Shown in pieces: positions 9,281 to 17,285 of a stretch of DNA of 64,000 bases (position 1 is its first letter; every line of letters begins with the position of its first letter). The notes below the pieces were generated by a model, which saw nothing but the letters and a program-made list of their open reading frames with translations, ran no database searches and was not told the DNA's origin. This DNA comes from Pseudidiomarina planktonica (lineage in GTDB: Bacteria; Pseudomonadota; Gammaproteobacteria; Enterobacterales; Alteromonadaceae): positions 1 through 64,000 of the forward strand of contig NZ_FXWH01000001.1 in assembly GCF_900177775.1 (NCBI RefSeq), read 5' to 3'. Made by a program: the position numbers and the translations under genes.

Positions 9281-10270
9281 TTAAGGCATAAGTTTCAGAG
9301 GTTCCTCGGCCAATGCAGCCAGTTGCTCTTTCAGTGTTAAAATTTGTTGTTCCCAGTAACGCTGCTCTTCAAACCAGGGAAAAGCTCGACGAAATGCACT
9401 ATCATCCCAGCGCCGCGCTAACCACGCCATGTAGTGTATGATTCTAAAACCGCGTAAGGGTTCCACTAAAGCGACTTCGGCAGCATCAAATTCACAAAAT
9501 TCTTCGTAACCAGCCACCAAAGTGTCCAATTGTAGCCATTGCTGCTGACGGTCGCCGGACAGCATCATCCACAAGTCCTGAATAGCCGGGCCGGTTCTGG
9601 CGTCGTCGAAATCAACGAAGGTCAGCTTTTCATCGTACTGCAAAATATTGCCCAAATGGCAGTCACCATGCAACCTCTGTTGCTTGTAACGGCTTAAATC
9701 AGTGCCTTTTAACGCTTCTGCCAGCGGCTCCAGAATAGCGAAAAATGCCGTTCTGAGTGAATCCGGAATCAATTCCGATGCCTTTAGCGTTGCCACTGAC
9801 TCGGTCACAAAGCTTTGATAATTCAGCTCCGGGCGCTGCTTAAACTTGCCGGTTTTAGCTACCGCATGCAGACGACCAATCTGCCGTCCCAGACGTTCCA
9901 GTTGATCCAGCGAGTCCGCTTCGAAGGCACGTCCGCCAATACTCGGGAAAATACAAAACCAATAACCCTGATACTCATGCAAGGTTTGCTGCTGCCAAAT
10001 GCGAGGGGCCACTACCGGCACTTCGGCGTCATCAAGCTCAGCAGTAAAGGCGTGCTCTTCCAGTATTTGTTCCCGAGTCCAGCGCTGTGGGCGATAAAAC
10101 TTAGCCACATAGCGACGTTCGTCGTCAGCCTTAAACTGATACACACGGTTTTCGTAACTATTCAGCGCCAGTAACCCTGAAATAGGTGCACAATTAACGG
10201 ATTCTAACGCGGTTACGATCACATCTGGCGTCAGGCTTGAAAACGAGAAGTCAGCGCCGGATTCAGTCAT
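9281..10270 (-). CDS. srkA: Stress response serine/threonine kinase SrkA (YihE)
   Basis: This cytoplasmic kinase of the APH/choline-kinase fold is implicated in stress survival and control of toxin-mediated death in E. coli. The catalytic loop HGDCHLGN is near residue 200 and the metal-binding DFDDA near 220. An N-lobe lysine is in RYVAKFYRP. The 329-residue length is almost identical to E. coli SrkA (328). It lies 8 nt after ccoG and 42 nt before dsbA, so a ccoG-srkA-dsbA transcript is likely. Confidence 0.93.
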   Translation of the reverse strand: MTESGADFSFSSLTPDVIVTALESVNCAPISGLLALNSYENRVYQFKADDERRYVAKFYRPQRWTREQILEEHAFTAELDDAEVPVVAPRIWQQQTLHEYQGYWFCIFPSIGGRAFEADSLDQLERLGRQIGRLHAVAKTGKFKQRPELNYQSFVTESVATLKASELIPDSLRTAFFAILEPLAEALKGTDLSRYKQQRLHGDCHLGNILQYDEKLTFVDFDDARTGPAIQDLWMMLSGDRQQQWLQLDTLVAGYEEFCEFDAAEVALVEPLRGFRIIHYMAWLARRWDDSAFRRAFPWFEEQRYWEQQILTLKEQLAALAEEPLKLMP

Positions 10271-10278
10271 AGTTTGTA

Positions 10279-11694
10279 TTACTCATAGATAAAACTGGTT
10301 TGATGGCTTTGCTGCACAGTACCATCTGCACTAGTGACCTCAAAGGTAATATCTGTAACTCGCTCAGTTAACTCTTCCGGATTTACCGTGACAGTAACGG
10401 GCACAGTAGCAACCTCACCACCGCTTAACTGCAACTGGGTATCACCACGTAACTGCATGCCTTCTAAACCACTAACAGTGACGGTGAAGGTTTCAGAAAG
10501 TTGCGACTTATTCAGAATTTTTAAGGTGTACACGTTCGCCACCCAGCCGTCGTTATTAATGCTATACAGCTGATTACGGTCACGCAGAACGTCTACTTGC
10601 ATTGGCACCCGGGTAGCAATGTCCCACACCAACAGCGCGGTTATAGCTATCAGCGCCACAAAATAACCAACACTCTTGAAGCGTACTTTACGAGTGCGAC
10701 CACCTTCGAGGTTGCGTTCGGTGGTAAAACGAATCAGCCCTTTCGGATAATTCATTTTATCCATCACATCGTTACAGGCATCTACGCAGGCACCGCAGTT
10801 GATACACTCGTATTGCAGGCCGTTGCGAATGTCGATGCCGGTTGGGCACACCTGCACACACATGTTGCAGTCAATACAGTCACCCAAACCTTCCGCTTTG
10901 TGATCAAGTTTACGCGGTCGTGGTCCGCGCGGCTCACCACGGCCAACATCGTAGGAAACCGTGACCGTGTCTTTATCGAACATAGCCGACTGAAAACGTG
11001 CGTACGGGCATATGTGAGTACACATAATTTCCCGCATCCAACCGGCATTGCCGTAGGTGCAAAAAGTAAAAAACAGCACGCTGAATACAGCCCAGAAGCA
11101 GGCTTCAAAAGTGAAGAAGTTGATAAAGAGGTCGCCGATGTCGGTAAAGTAACCCACAAAAATCAGCGCGGTAAATAAAGAGACCAGCAGCCAGGCAGTA
11201 TGTTTTGCTGCTTTGCGCCAAAACTTGTCAAAATCCCAGCCCCGGCGATCCAGTGCGATACGTTTGTTGCGGCTACCTTCTATTTTTTTCTCGAACCACA
11301 TAAAAATGAAGGTCCAGGTAGTTTGCGGACACATAAAGCCGCACCATACCCGGCCATATAAGGTGGTGACAAAAAACAAAGCGAAAGCTGCAACTATGGA
11401 TATCCAGGCTAAAATGGTTAAGTCCTGCGGCCATAGCGTCATGCCGAAAATACGGAAGCGCTGCTCAGCAAGGTCTAATAGAACCGCCTGTTGGCCATTC
11501 ATTTCAAGCCATGGGATAGCAATAAAAAGTGCCAGCAGTAAAAATCCAAAGCCGCGCCGGAAATACTCCAGAGCACCTTTTACGTCGCGCACATAAATAC
11601 GACTACGCGGCGCATACTCATTGTTATGCTTGTCGTCATCCGGACGATGAATTTTTACCCGGTTTGCGGGGAGAACTTTAATTTCTTGTTCCAT
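10279..11694 (-). CDS. ccoG: Cytochrome c oxidase accessory protein CcoG (FixG/RdxA)
   Basis: CcoG is a polyferredoxin-like membrane protein needed for copper delivery to cbb3-type cytochrome oxidase. Transmembrane helices lie near residues 25-50, 75-95, 150-180 and 335-355. Two 4Fe-4S binding motifs, CIDCNMCVQVCP (about 270) and CINCGACVDACN (about 297), are intact. A C-terminal Ig-like IgA1 domain follows. The ATG at 11694 (MEQEIKVLP) is preferred, with AAGTGG upstream, giving 471 residues. No cco structural genes are in the window. Confidence 0.92.
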   Translation of the reverse strand: MEQEIKVLPANRVKIHRPDDDKHNNEYAPRSRIYVRDVKGALEYFRRGFGFLLLALFIAIPWLEMNGQQAVLLDLAEQRFRIFGMTLWPQDLTILAWISIVAAFALFFVTTLYGRVWCGFMCPQTTWTFIFMWFEKKIEGSRNKRIALDRRGWDFDKFWRKAAKHTAWLLVSLFTALIFVGYFTDIGDLFINFFTFEACFWAVFSVLFFTFCTYGNAGWMREIMCTHICPYARFQSAMFDKDTVTVSYDVGRGEPRGPRPRKLDHKAEGLGDCIDCNMCVQVCPTGIDIRNGLQYECINCGACVDACNDVMDKMNYPKGLIRFTTERNLEGGRTRKVRFKSVGYFVALIAITALLVWDIATRVPMQVDVLRDRNQLYSINNDGWVANVYTLKILNKSQLSETFTVTVSGLEGMQLRGDTQLQLSGGEVATVPVTVTVNPEELTERVTDITFEVTSADGTVQQSHQTSFIYE

Positions 11695-11806
11695 GACAAT
11701 ACCACTTACAGTGTCGAGCCCAAGTGCGGGCATTATACCCGATCAGGGCCCCTATGTGCGGTATTTATAGCCTTTTGAGCAGGAATTTACGCTGATCTAA
11801 AACAAG

Positions 11807-13078
11807 CTAATCATGGCTTTCGCCACGCTTACGTCCAAAATGTTTATCCGAACCCGCTACCGCTAATACAGAATCGAACATGACATTGGCGCCAGCGGTT
11901 ACATCGTGCCAATGCGACCATTCATCGGGCGCGTGGCTAACCCCATTAACCGATGGAATAAAGATTAACCCGGCATCAGTAATTTCCGTCATAAACTGGG
12001 TATCGTGACCAGCGCCACTAGGCATTCTGGTGTAGGTTAGATCCCGGTTCTTGGTTTGTGCTTCAATTAAGTCGGTTAGCTTTGCAGAGCAATGCTTTGG
12101 TTCCAGCCAACTAACCTGCTCATACTCGAACCTTAATCTATGTTTACGTGCAATGGCCGATAAAGTTCTGTGACACGCCTGCGCCAGTTCTTTCATAACC
12201 TCCTCGCTCATATCACGACCAACAATGGTAAAAATGGCTTCACCGGGTACGGTATGCGGGTGGCCAGGCTTTAAACTCACCTTGCCCACGGTAATACGGG
12301 TTTTGTCGGTACCATTTTCGGCAATAATACGCTCTATTTCATGGGCAAAATCCGCTAGTCCCATGAAGGCATCGCTGCGCATGTCCATAGGCGCCGTGCC
12401 GGCATGATCGGCCTTACCTTTCAGGTGCACTATCCATTTAAATACCCCGGAGATACCGTCCACCACACCAATTTGCAGATCTTTTTGGAATAACACCGGA
12501 CCTTGCTCAATATGCAGTTCAAAAAAGGCTTTTAATTGCTCCGGTTGCCACGCGGCTTCTAAGGCATCAAGTACATTCAGGCCATGCTCTGCCATAGCAT
12601 CTTTCAGATAAATGTTATCGGCGTCGTGAGCCGACAACAGCCAGTCGGGATTCAGGCTGCCGCTAATAGCCTGGGAACCCAGCATGCCACCGAACCGGCC
12701 TTCTTCTTCGGCCGTTGCCACACCCCACACCGGCGCATTTAGTTCTACGTTTTCTTCTTTCAGCCGCTGCACAATTTCAAACGCTGCCATAACGCCCAAA
12801 GCACCGTCAAAAATACCGCCAGCAGGAACCGTATCTATGTGTGAGCCCATAAGTACGGCAGGCTTATCTAGTTCACCAACACCAAAAAACACATTGCCGG
12901 CACCGTCCATATAATGCGCCAGCCCCTCTTGCTCTGCTTTTGCCATTAGCCATTTTCGGGACGCCATATCGGCCTGGCCAAAGCCCGGTCGATACACACC
13001 CCGATCTTCTTCATTAAAGCCAATATCAGCTAGTTCCAGTAGGTTTGCTTTTAAGCGTGGTCCATTAATACTCAGCAT
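11807..13078 (-). CDS. M20-family Zn-dependent amidase (hydantoinase/carbamoylase family)
   Basis: This cytosolic dinuclear zinc amidohydrolase belongs to the group of N-carbamoyl-L-amino-acid hydrolase, beta-ureidopropionase and allantoate amidohydrolase. Metal-binding motifs are visible in order: GSHIDTVPAGG, FDGALGV, AEEEGRFGG and ELHIEQGP, then a C-terminal SHAPDE. The SGAGHD block is also typical. Which amide it cleaves cannot be told from sequence. The start at 13078 has GGAGG 5 nt upstream, giving 423 residues. No pyrimidine or purine catabolism genes are adjacent. Confidence 0.85.
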   Translation of the reverse strand: MLSINGPRLKANLLELADIGFNEEDRGVYRPGFGQADMASRKWLMAKAEQEGLAHYMDGAGNVFFGVGELDKPAVLMGSHIDTVPAGGIFDGALGVMAAFEIVQRLKEENVELNAPVWGVATAEEEGRFGGMLGSQAISGSLNPDWLLSAHDADNIYLKDAMAEHGLNVLDALEAAWQPEQLKAFFELHIEQGPVLFQKDLQIGVVDGISGVFKWIVHLKGKADHAGTAPMDMRSDAFMGLADFAHEIERIIAENGTDKTRITVGKVSLKPGHPHTVPGEAIFTIVGRDMSEEVMKELAQACHRTLSAIARKHRLRFEYEQVSWLEPKHCSAKLTDLIEAQTKNRDLTYTRMPSGAGHDTQFMTEITDAGLIFIPSVNGVSHAPDEWSHWHDVTAGANVMFDSVLAVAGSDKHFGRKRGESHD

Positions 13079-13175
13079 TTTACCTCCGTTAAGCACACTC
13101 TTAAGCCGGCACCAAGTGGCCCGGTTTCAGTTAGTGCTTAGGTAAAGTGTAGGCGAGCTGAGCTATTTTGCAGGC

Positions 13176-13207
13176 AAAAAAAACCCGAATCTGAATCAGA
13201 TTCGGGT
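13176..13207 (-). terminator. Rho-independent terminator after ahpD
   Basis: A perfect inverted repeat (ACCCGAATCT, 13183-13192, pairing with 13198-13207) is followed on the minus strand by eight T's (13183-13176). It lies about 70 bp past the ahpD stop codon. Confidence 0.9.
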
Positions 13208-13274
13208 CAAAAATTGAAAAACAACCGTTTCTCAGGGAAGTCGGGGAGCAATTTAGCACCCATGCATGACACTG

Positions 13275-13802
13275 TTATGACAATGCACGCGCTACTTTTG
13301 CAGAATTCATGACTGCCGCTAATTTCACCGAAGCCTGAATTGCCTGGGCTGAAATACCGTGTTCTACCAGCGTCTTCACGTGAGCATCAATACACATACC
13401 ACAGCCGTTTAAGGCTGAAACTGCTAACGAATACAGTTCAAAATCAACTTTCTCTACGCCCGGGTTCGCCATACCATTCATCCGCAAACCCGCTGGCATT
13501 TTCGCAAACTGCTTGTCAGTTGAAAGGTGCACAAAACGGTAGTAAATGTTGTTCATTGCCATTAACGATGCTGCTAATTTGGCAGCGCCAATAACGTTCG
13601 TTTCTACTTTGCCTTCGGCTTCAGCTTCAACGGCATTGGTTAAGTCACTGTCATTCAGTGTGTAAGCCAGCGCCAGCGCAGTGCCGTAAAACTGAGTTGC
13701 GGTCATGCCAGAGGCATCCACGTTGCCGAATAAGCTCGACAAGTTCAGTTTGGTATCCTTGCCGTGATCACCTAAGTTCTGTTTGTAATCTGCAATAGTC
13801 AT
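13275..13802 (-). CDS. ahpD: AhpD-family alkylhydroperoxidase
   Basis: AhpD is a small thiol oxidoreductase that reduces oxidised AhpC and can itself reduce peroxides. The CxxC site is Cys134-Gly-Met-Cys137. The proton-relay residues Glu122 and His141 are at the spacing seen in M. tuberculosis AhpD. The start at 13802 (MTIADYKQNLG) has GGAGG 6 nt upstream and gives 175 residues, the usual length. It follows ahpC by 146 bp, but a terminator-like hairpin lies in that gap, so it may be made at a lower level than ahpC. Confidence 0.92.
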   Translation of the reverse strand: MTIADYKQNLGDHGKDTKLNLSSLFGNVDASGMTATQFYGTALALAYTLNDSDLTNAVEAEAEGKVETNVIGAAKLAASLMAMNNIYYRFVHLSTDKQFAKMPAGLRMNGMANPGVEKVDFELYSLAVSALNGCGMCIDAHVKTLVEHGISAQAIQASVKLAAVMNSAKVARALS

Positions 13803-13835
13803 TAAAAACCTCCAAAATACCGTTAAACCCAGCGT

Positions 13836-13874
13836 AAAAAAGTGCTGCACCGAATAAGTTGCAGTACAGCACTT
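13836..13874 (-). terminator. Terminator/attenuator hairpin between ahpC and ahpD
   Basis: On the minus strand AAGTGCTG (13874-13867) pairs with CAGCACTT (13847-13840), and five T's run through 13836. The hairpin ends about 33 nt before the ahpD start, which leaves little room for a separate promoter. ahpD is therefore probably fed by read-through from ahpC. Confidence 0.6.
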
Positions 13875-13921
13875 CAAGGGGGACATCACATTTGTGGGGA
13901 TGATGTCAGTGCTCGGCTTGC

Positions 13922-13945
13922 CTACTTATAAACCTTTATAAGTAG
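13922..13945. repeat. Perfect inverted repeat just after ahpC
   Basis: CTACTTATAAA and TTTATAAGTAG form an 11-bp perfect inverted repeat separated by CC. It starts 3 nt past the ahpC stop codon. It is AT-rich and has no U-tract, so a processing site, transcript-stabilising hairpin or protein site is as likely as termination. Confidence 0.5.
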
Positions 13946-13948
13946 TGA

Positions 13949-14494
13949 TTATAAAGTGTCGCCACCAACTGCGCGGTTACAAGGGCACAGCTCATCGGTT
14001 TGCAAACCATCTAAAATACGTAAGATTTCAGTTGGGTTACGACCTACGTTCAGGTTGTTCACTGATACGTGTTGAATCACGTTGTGCGGGTCCACCACGA
14101 AAGTGGCACGCAGGGCTACATTCTCAACTTTGTCACGCACACCTAAACCGTCGATTAAAGAACCTGAATCAGCAAAAGAATACTGGTTCAAACGGCTCAG
14201 GTCAGGGTGCTCACGGCGCCATGCCAGTTTCACGAATTCGTTGTCGGTGCTGCCGCCTAATACAATTGCATCACGATCAGCGAACTCTTCGTTCAGTTTC
14301 GCGAACTCAACAATTTCAGTTGGGCATACGAAGGTAAAATCTTTTGGATAGTAGAAAATGATTTTCCACTTACCTGCGAAGCTTTCATTGGTGATAGTTT
14401 CAAATGCGCTGTCACCATTTTCTTCTGGCAAGTTAAAGCCTGGCTTGGCCGCTACTACACTAAACTCTGGTAATTTATCGCCTACTGTCAACAT
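13949..14494 (-). CDS. ahpC: AhpC-type 2-Cys peroxiredoxin
   Basis: This cytosolic peroxiredoxin reduces H2O2, alkyl peroxides and possibly peroxynitrite. The peroxidatic Cys57 lies in TFVCPTE. The C-terminus carries a CPC pair (Cys170 and Cys172) instead of the single resolving cysteine of the E. coli enzyme. That three-cysteine layout is the one known from M. tuberculosis AhpC, which is reduced by AhpD rather than AhpF. An ahpD gene lies directly downstream here. At 181 residues the length is normal. GAGG lies 9 nt before the ATG. It is divergent from oxyR, so peroxide induction by OxyR is likely. Confidence 0.93.
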   Translation of the reverse strand: MLTVGDKLPEFSVVAAKPGFNLPEENGDSAFETITNESFAGKWKIIFYYPKDFTFVCPTEIVEFAKLNEEFADRDAIVLGGSTDNEFVKLAWRREHPDLSRLNQYSFADSGSLIDGLGVRDKVENVALRATFVVDPHNVIQHVSVNNLNVGRNPTEILRILDGLQTDELCPCNRAVGGDTL

Positions 14495-14626
14495 CGTTAA
14501 TTCCTCTTAATAAAGTGGTTATCTGTTAGCTCGAGACGAAGTGTATGCTCAGGGCTGAATTTGTTAAAACGAATAAAAGCAATTACACTAATCGGAAATA
14601 CAAATACAACACCGCAGAGGTTATCC

Positions 14627-15541
14627 ATGAGCAAGTTACCCAGTTTAAAAAACCTCAGTTACTTGCTGGCGCTACACGAACACCAGAACTTCAATCGCGC
14701 CGCCACCGCTAGTCACGTGAGCCAATCCACCTTAAGCAGTGGTATTCAGAACCTGGAAGAACAGCTTGGCTGCCAATTGATTGAGCGCGATCATAAGTCG
14801 TTTTTGTTTACCGGTATGGGTGAGCAGGTGGTGGCGCAAGCGCGCACTATTCTTACCTCAACCGAGGAGCTGCTTTATTTTGCCCAAAGTCAGGGCAAGG
14901 TTATGGAAGGTCCACTGCGCATGGGCTGTATTCCAACCATTGCGCCATTTTTAGTGGGTGACTTAAGCACTTATGTGCAACGGGAATACCCAAAACTAGA
15001 GCTCAATATTCGCGAAGACACCACGGTAACTTTGTTACAGGCCCTGAAAAATGGCGAGCTGGATGTATTGATTCTGGCCTTACCCGTAGATTTGCAGGGG
15101 AATCAGCACTGGATGCTGGGGCGTGACCCATTCAAATTAGTTATGCATGAAAAACTGGCGAGCAAAGTGAGTGAGCCGGTAGCCTACGAAAACTTACCGG
15201 ACCAAAGCATTTTTCTGCTGGAAAAAGAACACTGCCTGACCGGCCATGCGGTGGCGGCCTGCCAGCTAGCTGAATCAGAAAAAATAAATCCATTTACAGC
15301 AACCAGTCTGCACAGCTTGGTACAAATGGCGAACGCGCGCTTTGGCGCAACTTTCTTGCCGCAAATGGCGATTGACCGCGGTATTTTACAAGGTACATCG
15401 TTAGTGGCTTTGCAGCCTTCAGGACGGGAAGCTTCGCGGGAAATTGGAATGGTGTACCGGCCAACAACAAGTCGTCGTCAAACCTTTAGAAAATTGGCAG
15501 AAGCGGTTGCCCGCTTCTTACCAGAACCGACTTTGAATTAA
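14627..15541 (+). CDS. oxyR: Hydrogen-peroxide sensor regulator OxyR (LysR family)
   Basis: OxyR is a LysR-type activator that senses H2O2 by forming an intramolecular disulfide. The winged helix-turn-helix spans about residues 4-62 (AATASHVSQSTLSSGIQNLE). The sensing cysteines are Cys203 (EHCLTGH) and Cys212, nine residues apart as are Cys199 and Cys208 of E. coli OxyR. The ATG at 14627 follows GAGG by 7 nt and gives 304 residues. It is divergent from ahpC-ahpD, its classical target, across a 132-bp control region. Its end overlaps the next, convergent gene by 3 nt. Confidence 0.93.
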   Translation: MSKLPSLKNLSYLLALHEHQNFNRAATASHVSQSTLSSGIQNLEEQLGCQLIERDHKSFLFTGMGEQVVAQARTILTSTEELLYFAQSQGKVMEGPLRMGCIPTIAPFLVGDLSTYVQREYPKLELNIREDTTVTLLQALKNGELDVLILALPVDLQGNQHWMLGRDPFKLVMHEKLASKVSEPVAYENLPDQSIFLLEKEHCLTGHAVAACQLAESEKINPFTATSLHSLVQMANARFGATFLPQMAIDRGILQGTSLVALQPSGREASREIGMVYRPTTSRRQTFRKLAEAVARFLPEPTLN

Positions 15542-15966
15542 TTCGGGGTTGCAGTGCGCTGTTGTTTCAGTTCATGAGCAACAGCCGCTTCGTTGGTCAC
15601 ACGCATATTGCGTGTTTCAGCCGAATCTAAATCGACATCCTGACCCGTTTCAGCTGCAACTAACAGACGCACTTTTTGCATATCTAGTGGTTCGTCAGAC
15701 CTCACCACACGCATGCCATCGTCTTCGCCTTCCACGCTACCCGTGTTTGGCAAATAAATAGTGCCATTGTTGAAATCCACGGCAAAGGCAATAACGCCCG
15801 GTACCAGGAAGAACAACAAACCAATACCATTTAGAGCGGCAACACCGGTATCAATACGGCCGCTTACCTGACCTTTTCGCTCAGGATATAACAAGGTACC
15901 ACAAGCACTTAAGTGCCCGATGAGGGCAATGGCTGCAATAGCTTTTAACGGTTGTTTAATATTCAT
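15538..15966 (-). CDS. Conserved lipoprotein of unknown function
   Basis: This 142-residue predicted lipoprotein has a signal peptide ending in the lipobox LSAC (Cys22). It is followed by GTLLYPERKGQ, which I recognise as the opening of a widespread uncharacterised gammaproteobacterial family sometimes mislabelled as polynucleotide phosphorylase. A hydrophobic stretch (about 45-65, GLLFFLVPGVIAFAVDF) could be a second membrane segment. The C-terminal third is hydrophilic. The start at 15966 has AAGGG upstream; an upstream in-frame start would break the signal peptide. Function unknown. Confidence 0.75.
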   Translation of the reverse strand: MNIKQPLKAIAAIALIGHLSACGTLLYPERKGQVSGRIDTGVAALNGIGLLFFLVPGVIAFAVDFNNGTIYLPNTGSVEGEDDGMRVVRSDEPLDMQKVRLLVAAETGQDVDLDSAETRNMRVTNEAAVAHELKQQRTATPN

Positions 15967-16139
15967 AGAATTTCCCTTTTGATGACAGTCAGTGACAGTT
16001 CGCAGGGTTTTCACCTACACTAACAACATTAATTAGCATGGACCTATACTGCAGAAGGTCAAGGTATTACATCCAAATACTTTTTTATATCGTACACTGA
16101 ACACAGAATAGTCCGTCCACAACAACTTAAGAGGACATT

Positions 16140-17285
16140 ATGAAAACAAGCCTATTAGCGTTAAGTTTGAGTGCTTTGGTTGCAACGGCCGCCATGCCGG
16201 CACTGGCACAATCAGACACCATTGAAACCGAACGTCACGACGTGCAATTGCATACCATTACCGATGGTCTGGAAAACCCCTGGGGCATGACCTTCATCAG
16301 TAACACTGAAGTTCTGGTGACTGAACGCCCCGGACATTTACGCCGGGTATCGCTAGACGGCACCGTGAGTGAACCGCTAAGTGGTGTTCCCGCAGTAGAT
16401 GCACGCAATCAAGGTGGCCTGCTAGACGTGGCTGTAGATCCGGATTTCGCTAACAACAGCTATATTTACATCAGCTATGCAGAGCCAAATCCAGACAACG
16501 ATAAAGAAAACAGCACAGCGGTAGCTCGTGCCAAGCTTGACGGTAATGCATTAACCGATGTGGAAGTGATTTTTCAGCAGTATCCAAAATATGAAAGCAC
16601 GGGCCACTTTGGTTCTCGCTTAGTGTTTTCACCTGAAGGGCATTTGTACATTACCTTAGGTGATCGCCAAACACGTAAAGATGCTTCACAAGAGCTAGAC
16701 ACGCACATTGGCAAGACAGTACGCATTTGGCCTGACGGCAGCGTTCCTGAAGACAACCCTTTCGTGAATAAAGACGGTGCGTTACCGGAAATCTGGTCTT
16801 ACGGTAACCGTAACGTGCAAGGCGCTGCATTACACCCAGAAACGAAAGAGCTGTGGGCAAGTGAACATGGCCCGCGCGGTGGTGACGAAATCAACATCAT
16901 TAGAGCTGGCAACAACTATGGCTGGCCGGACGCTAGCTACGGCATTAACTATGACGGCAGCATTCTGACTGAGCACACGCACTTGGAAGGCGCTGAACAA
17001 CCGCATTACTACTGGGTTCCTTCTATTGCTACAGCCGGCATTATGTTCTACACCGGTGACAAGTTCCCCGAGTGGCAAGGTGATTTGTTTGTCGGTGCAC
17101 TGCGTGACCGCCACGTTGCCCGCCTGGACTTAGAAGGTGAGCGGGTAATGCACGAAGAAACCTTGTTAAAAGGTGACATTGAGCAACGCGTCCGCGCCAT
17201 TACTCAAGGCCCAGACGGTTACATTTACTTGCTAACGGATGACCCTGATGGTCGCTTGGTACAGGTGAAACCAGCCAATGATTAA
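16140..17285 (+). CDS. yliI: PQQ-dependent sugar dehydrogenase (YliI/Asd-like)
   Basis: This periplasmic aldose/sorbosone dehydrogenase-type beta-propeller oxidises sugars using pyrroloquinoline quinone. A signal peptide ends at PALA|QSD (near residue 24). The propeller carries family motifs including GLENPWGMTF, the GHFGSRL block with a likely catalytic His, and EHGPRGGDEIN. The length (381) is close to E. coli YliI (371). AGAGGAC precedes the ATG. The stop codon overlaps the start of the next gene, a PqqU-like receptor, so enzyme and cofactor importer are translationally coupled. No pqq biosynthesis genes are in the window. Confidence 0.88.
   Translation: MKTSLLALSLSALVATAAMPALAQSDTIETERHDVQLHTITDGLENPWGMTFISNTEVLVTERPGHLRRVSLDGTVSEPLSGVPAVDARNQGGLLDVAVDPDFANNSYIYISYAEPNPDNDKENSTAVARAKLDGNALTDVEVIFQQYPKYESTGHFGSRLVFSPEGHLYITLGDRQTRKDASQELDTHIGKTVRIWPDGSVPEDNPFVNKDGALPEIWSYGNRNVQGAALHPETKELWASEHGPRGGDEINIIRAGNNYGWPDASYGINYDGSILTEHTHLEGAEQPHYYWVPSIATAGIMFYTGDKFPEWQGDLFVGALRDRHVARLDLEGERVMHEETLLKGDIEQRVRAITQGPDGYIYLLTDDPDGRLVQVKPAND

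Noticed and set aside
10279-11694. FNR site upstream of ccoG
   Set aside because: No TTGAT-N4-ATCAA match was seen in the upstream gap.
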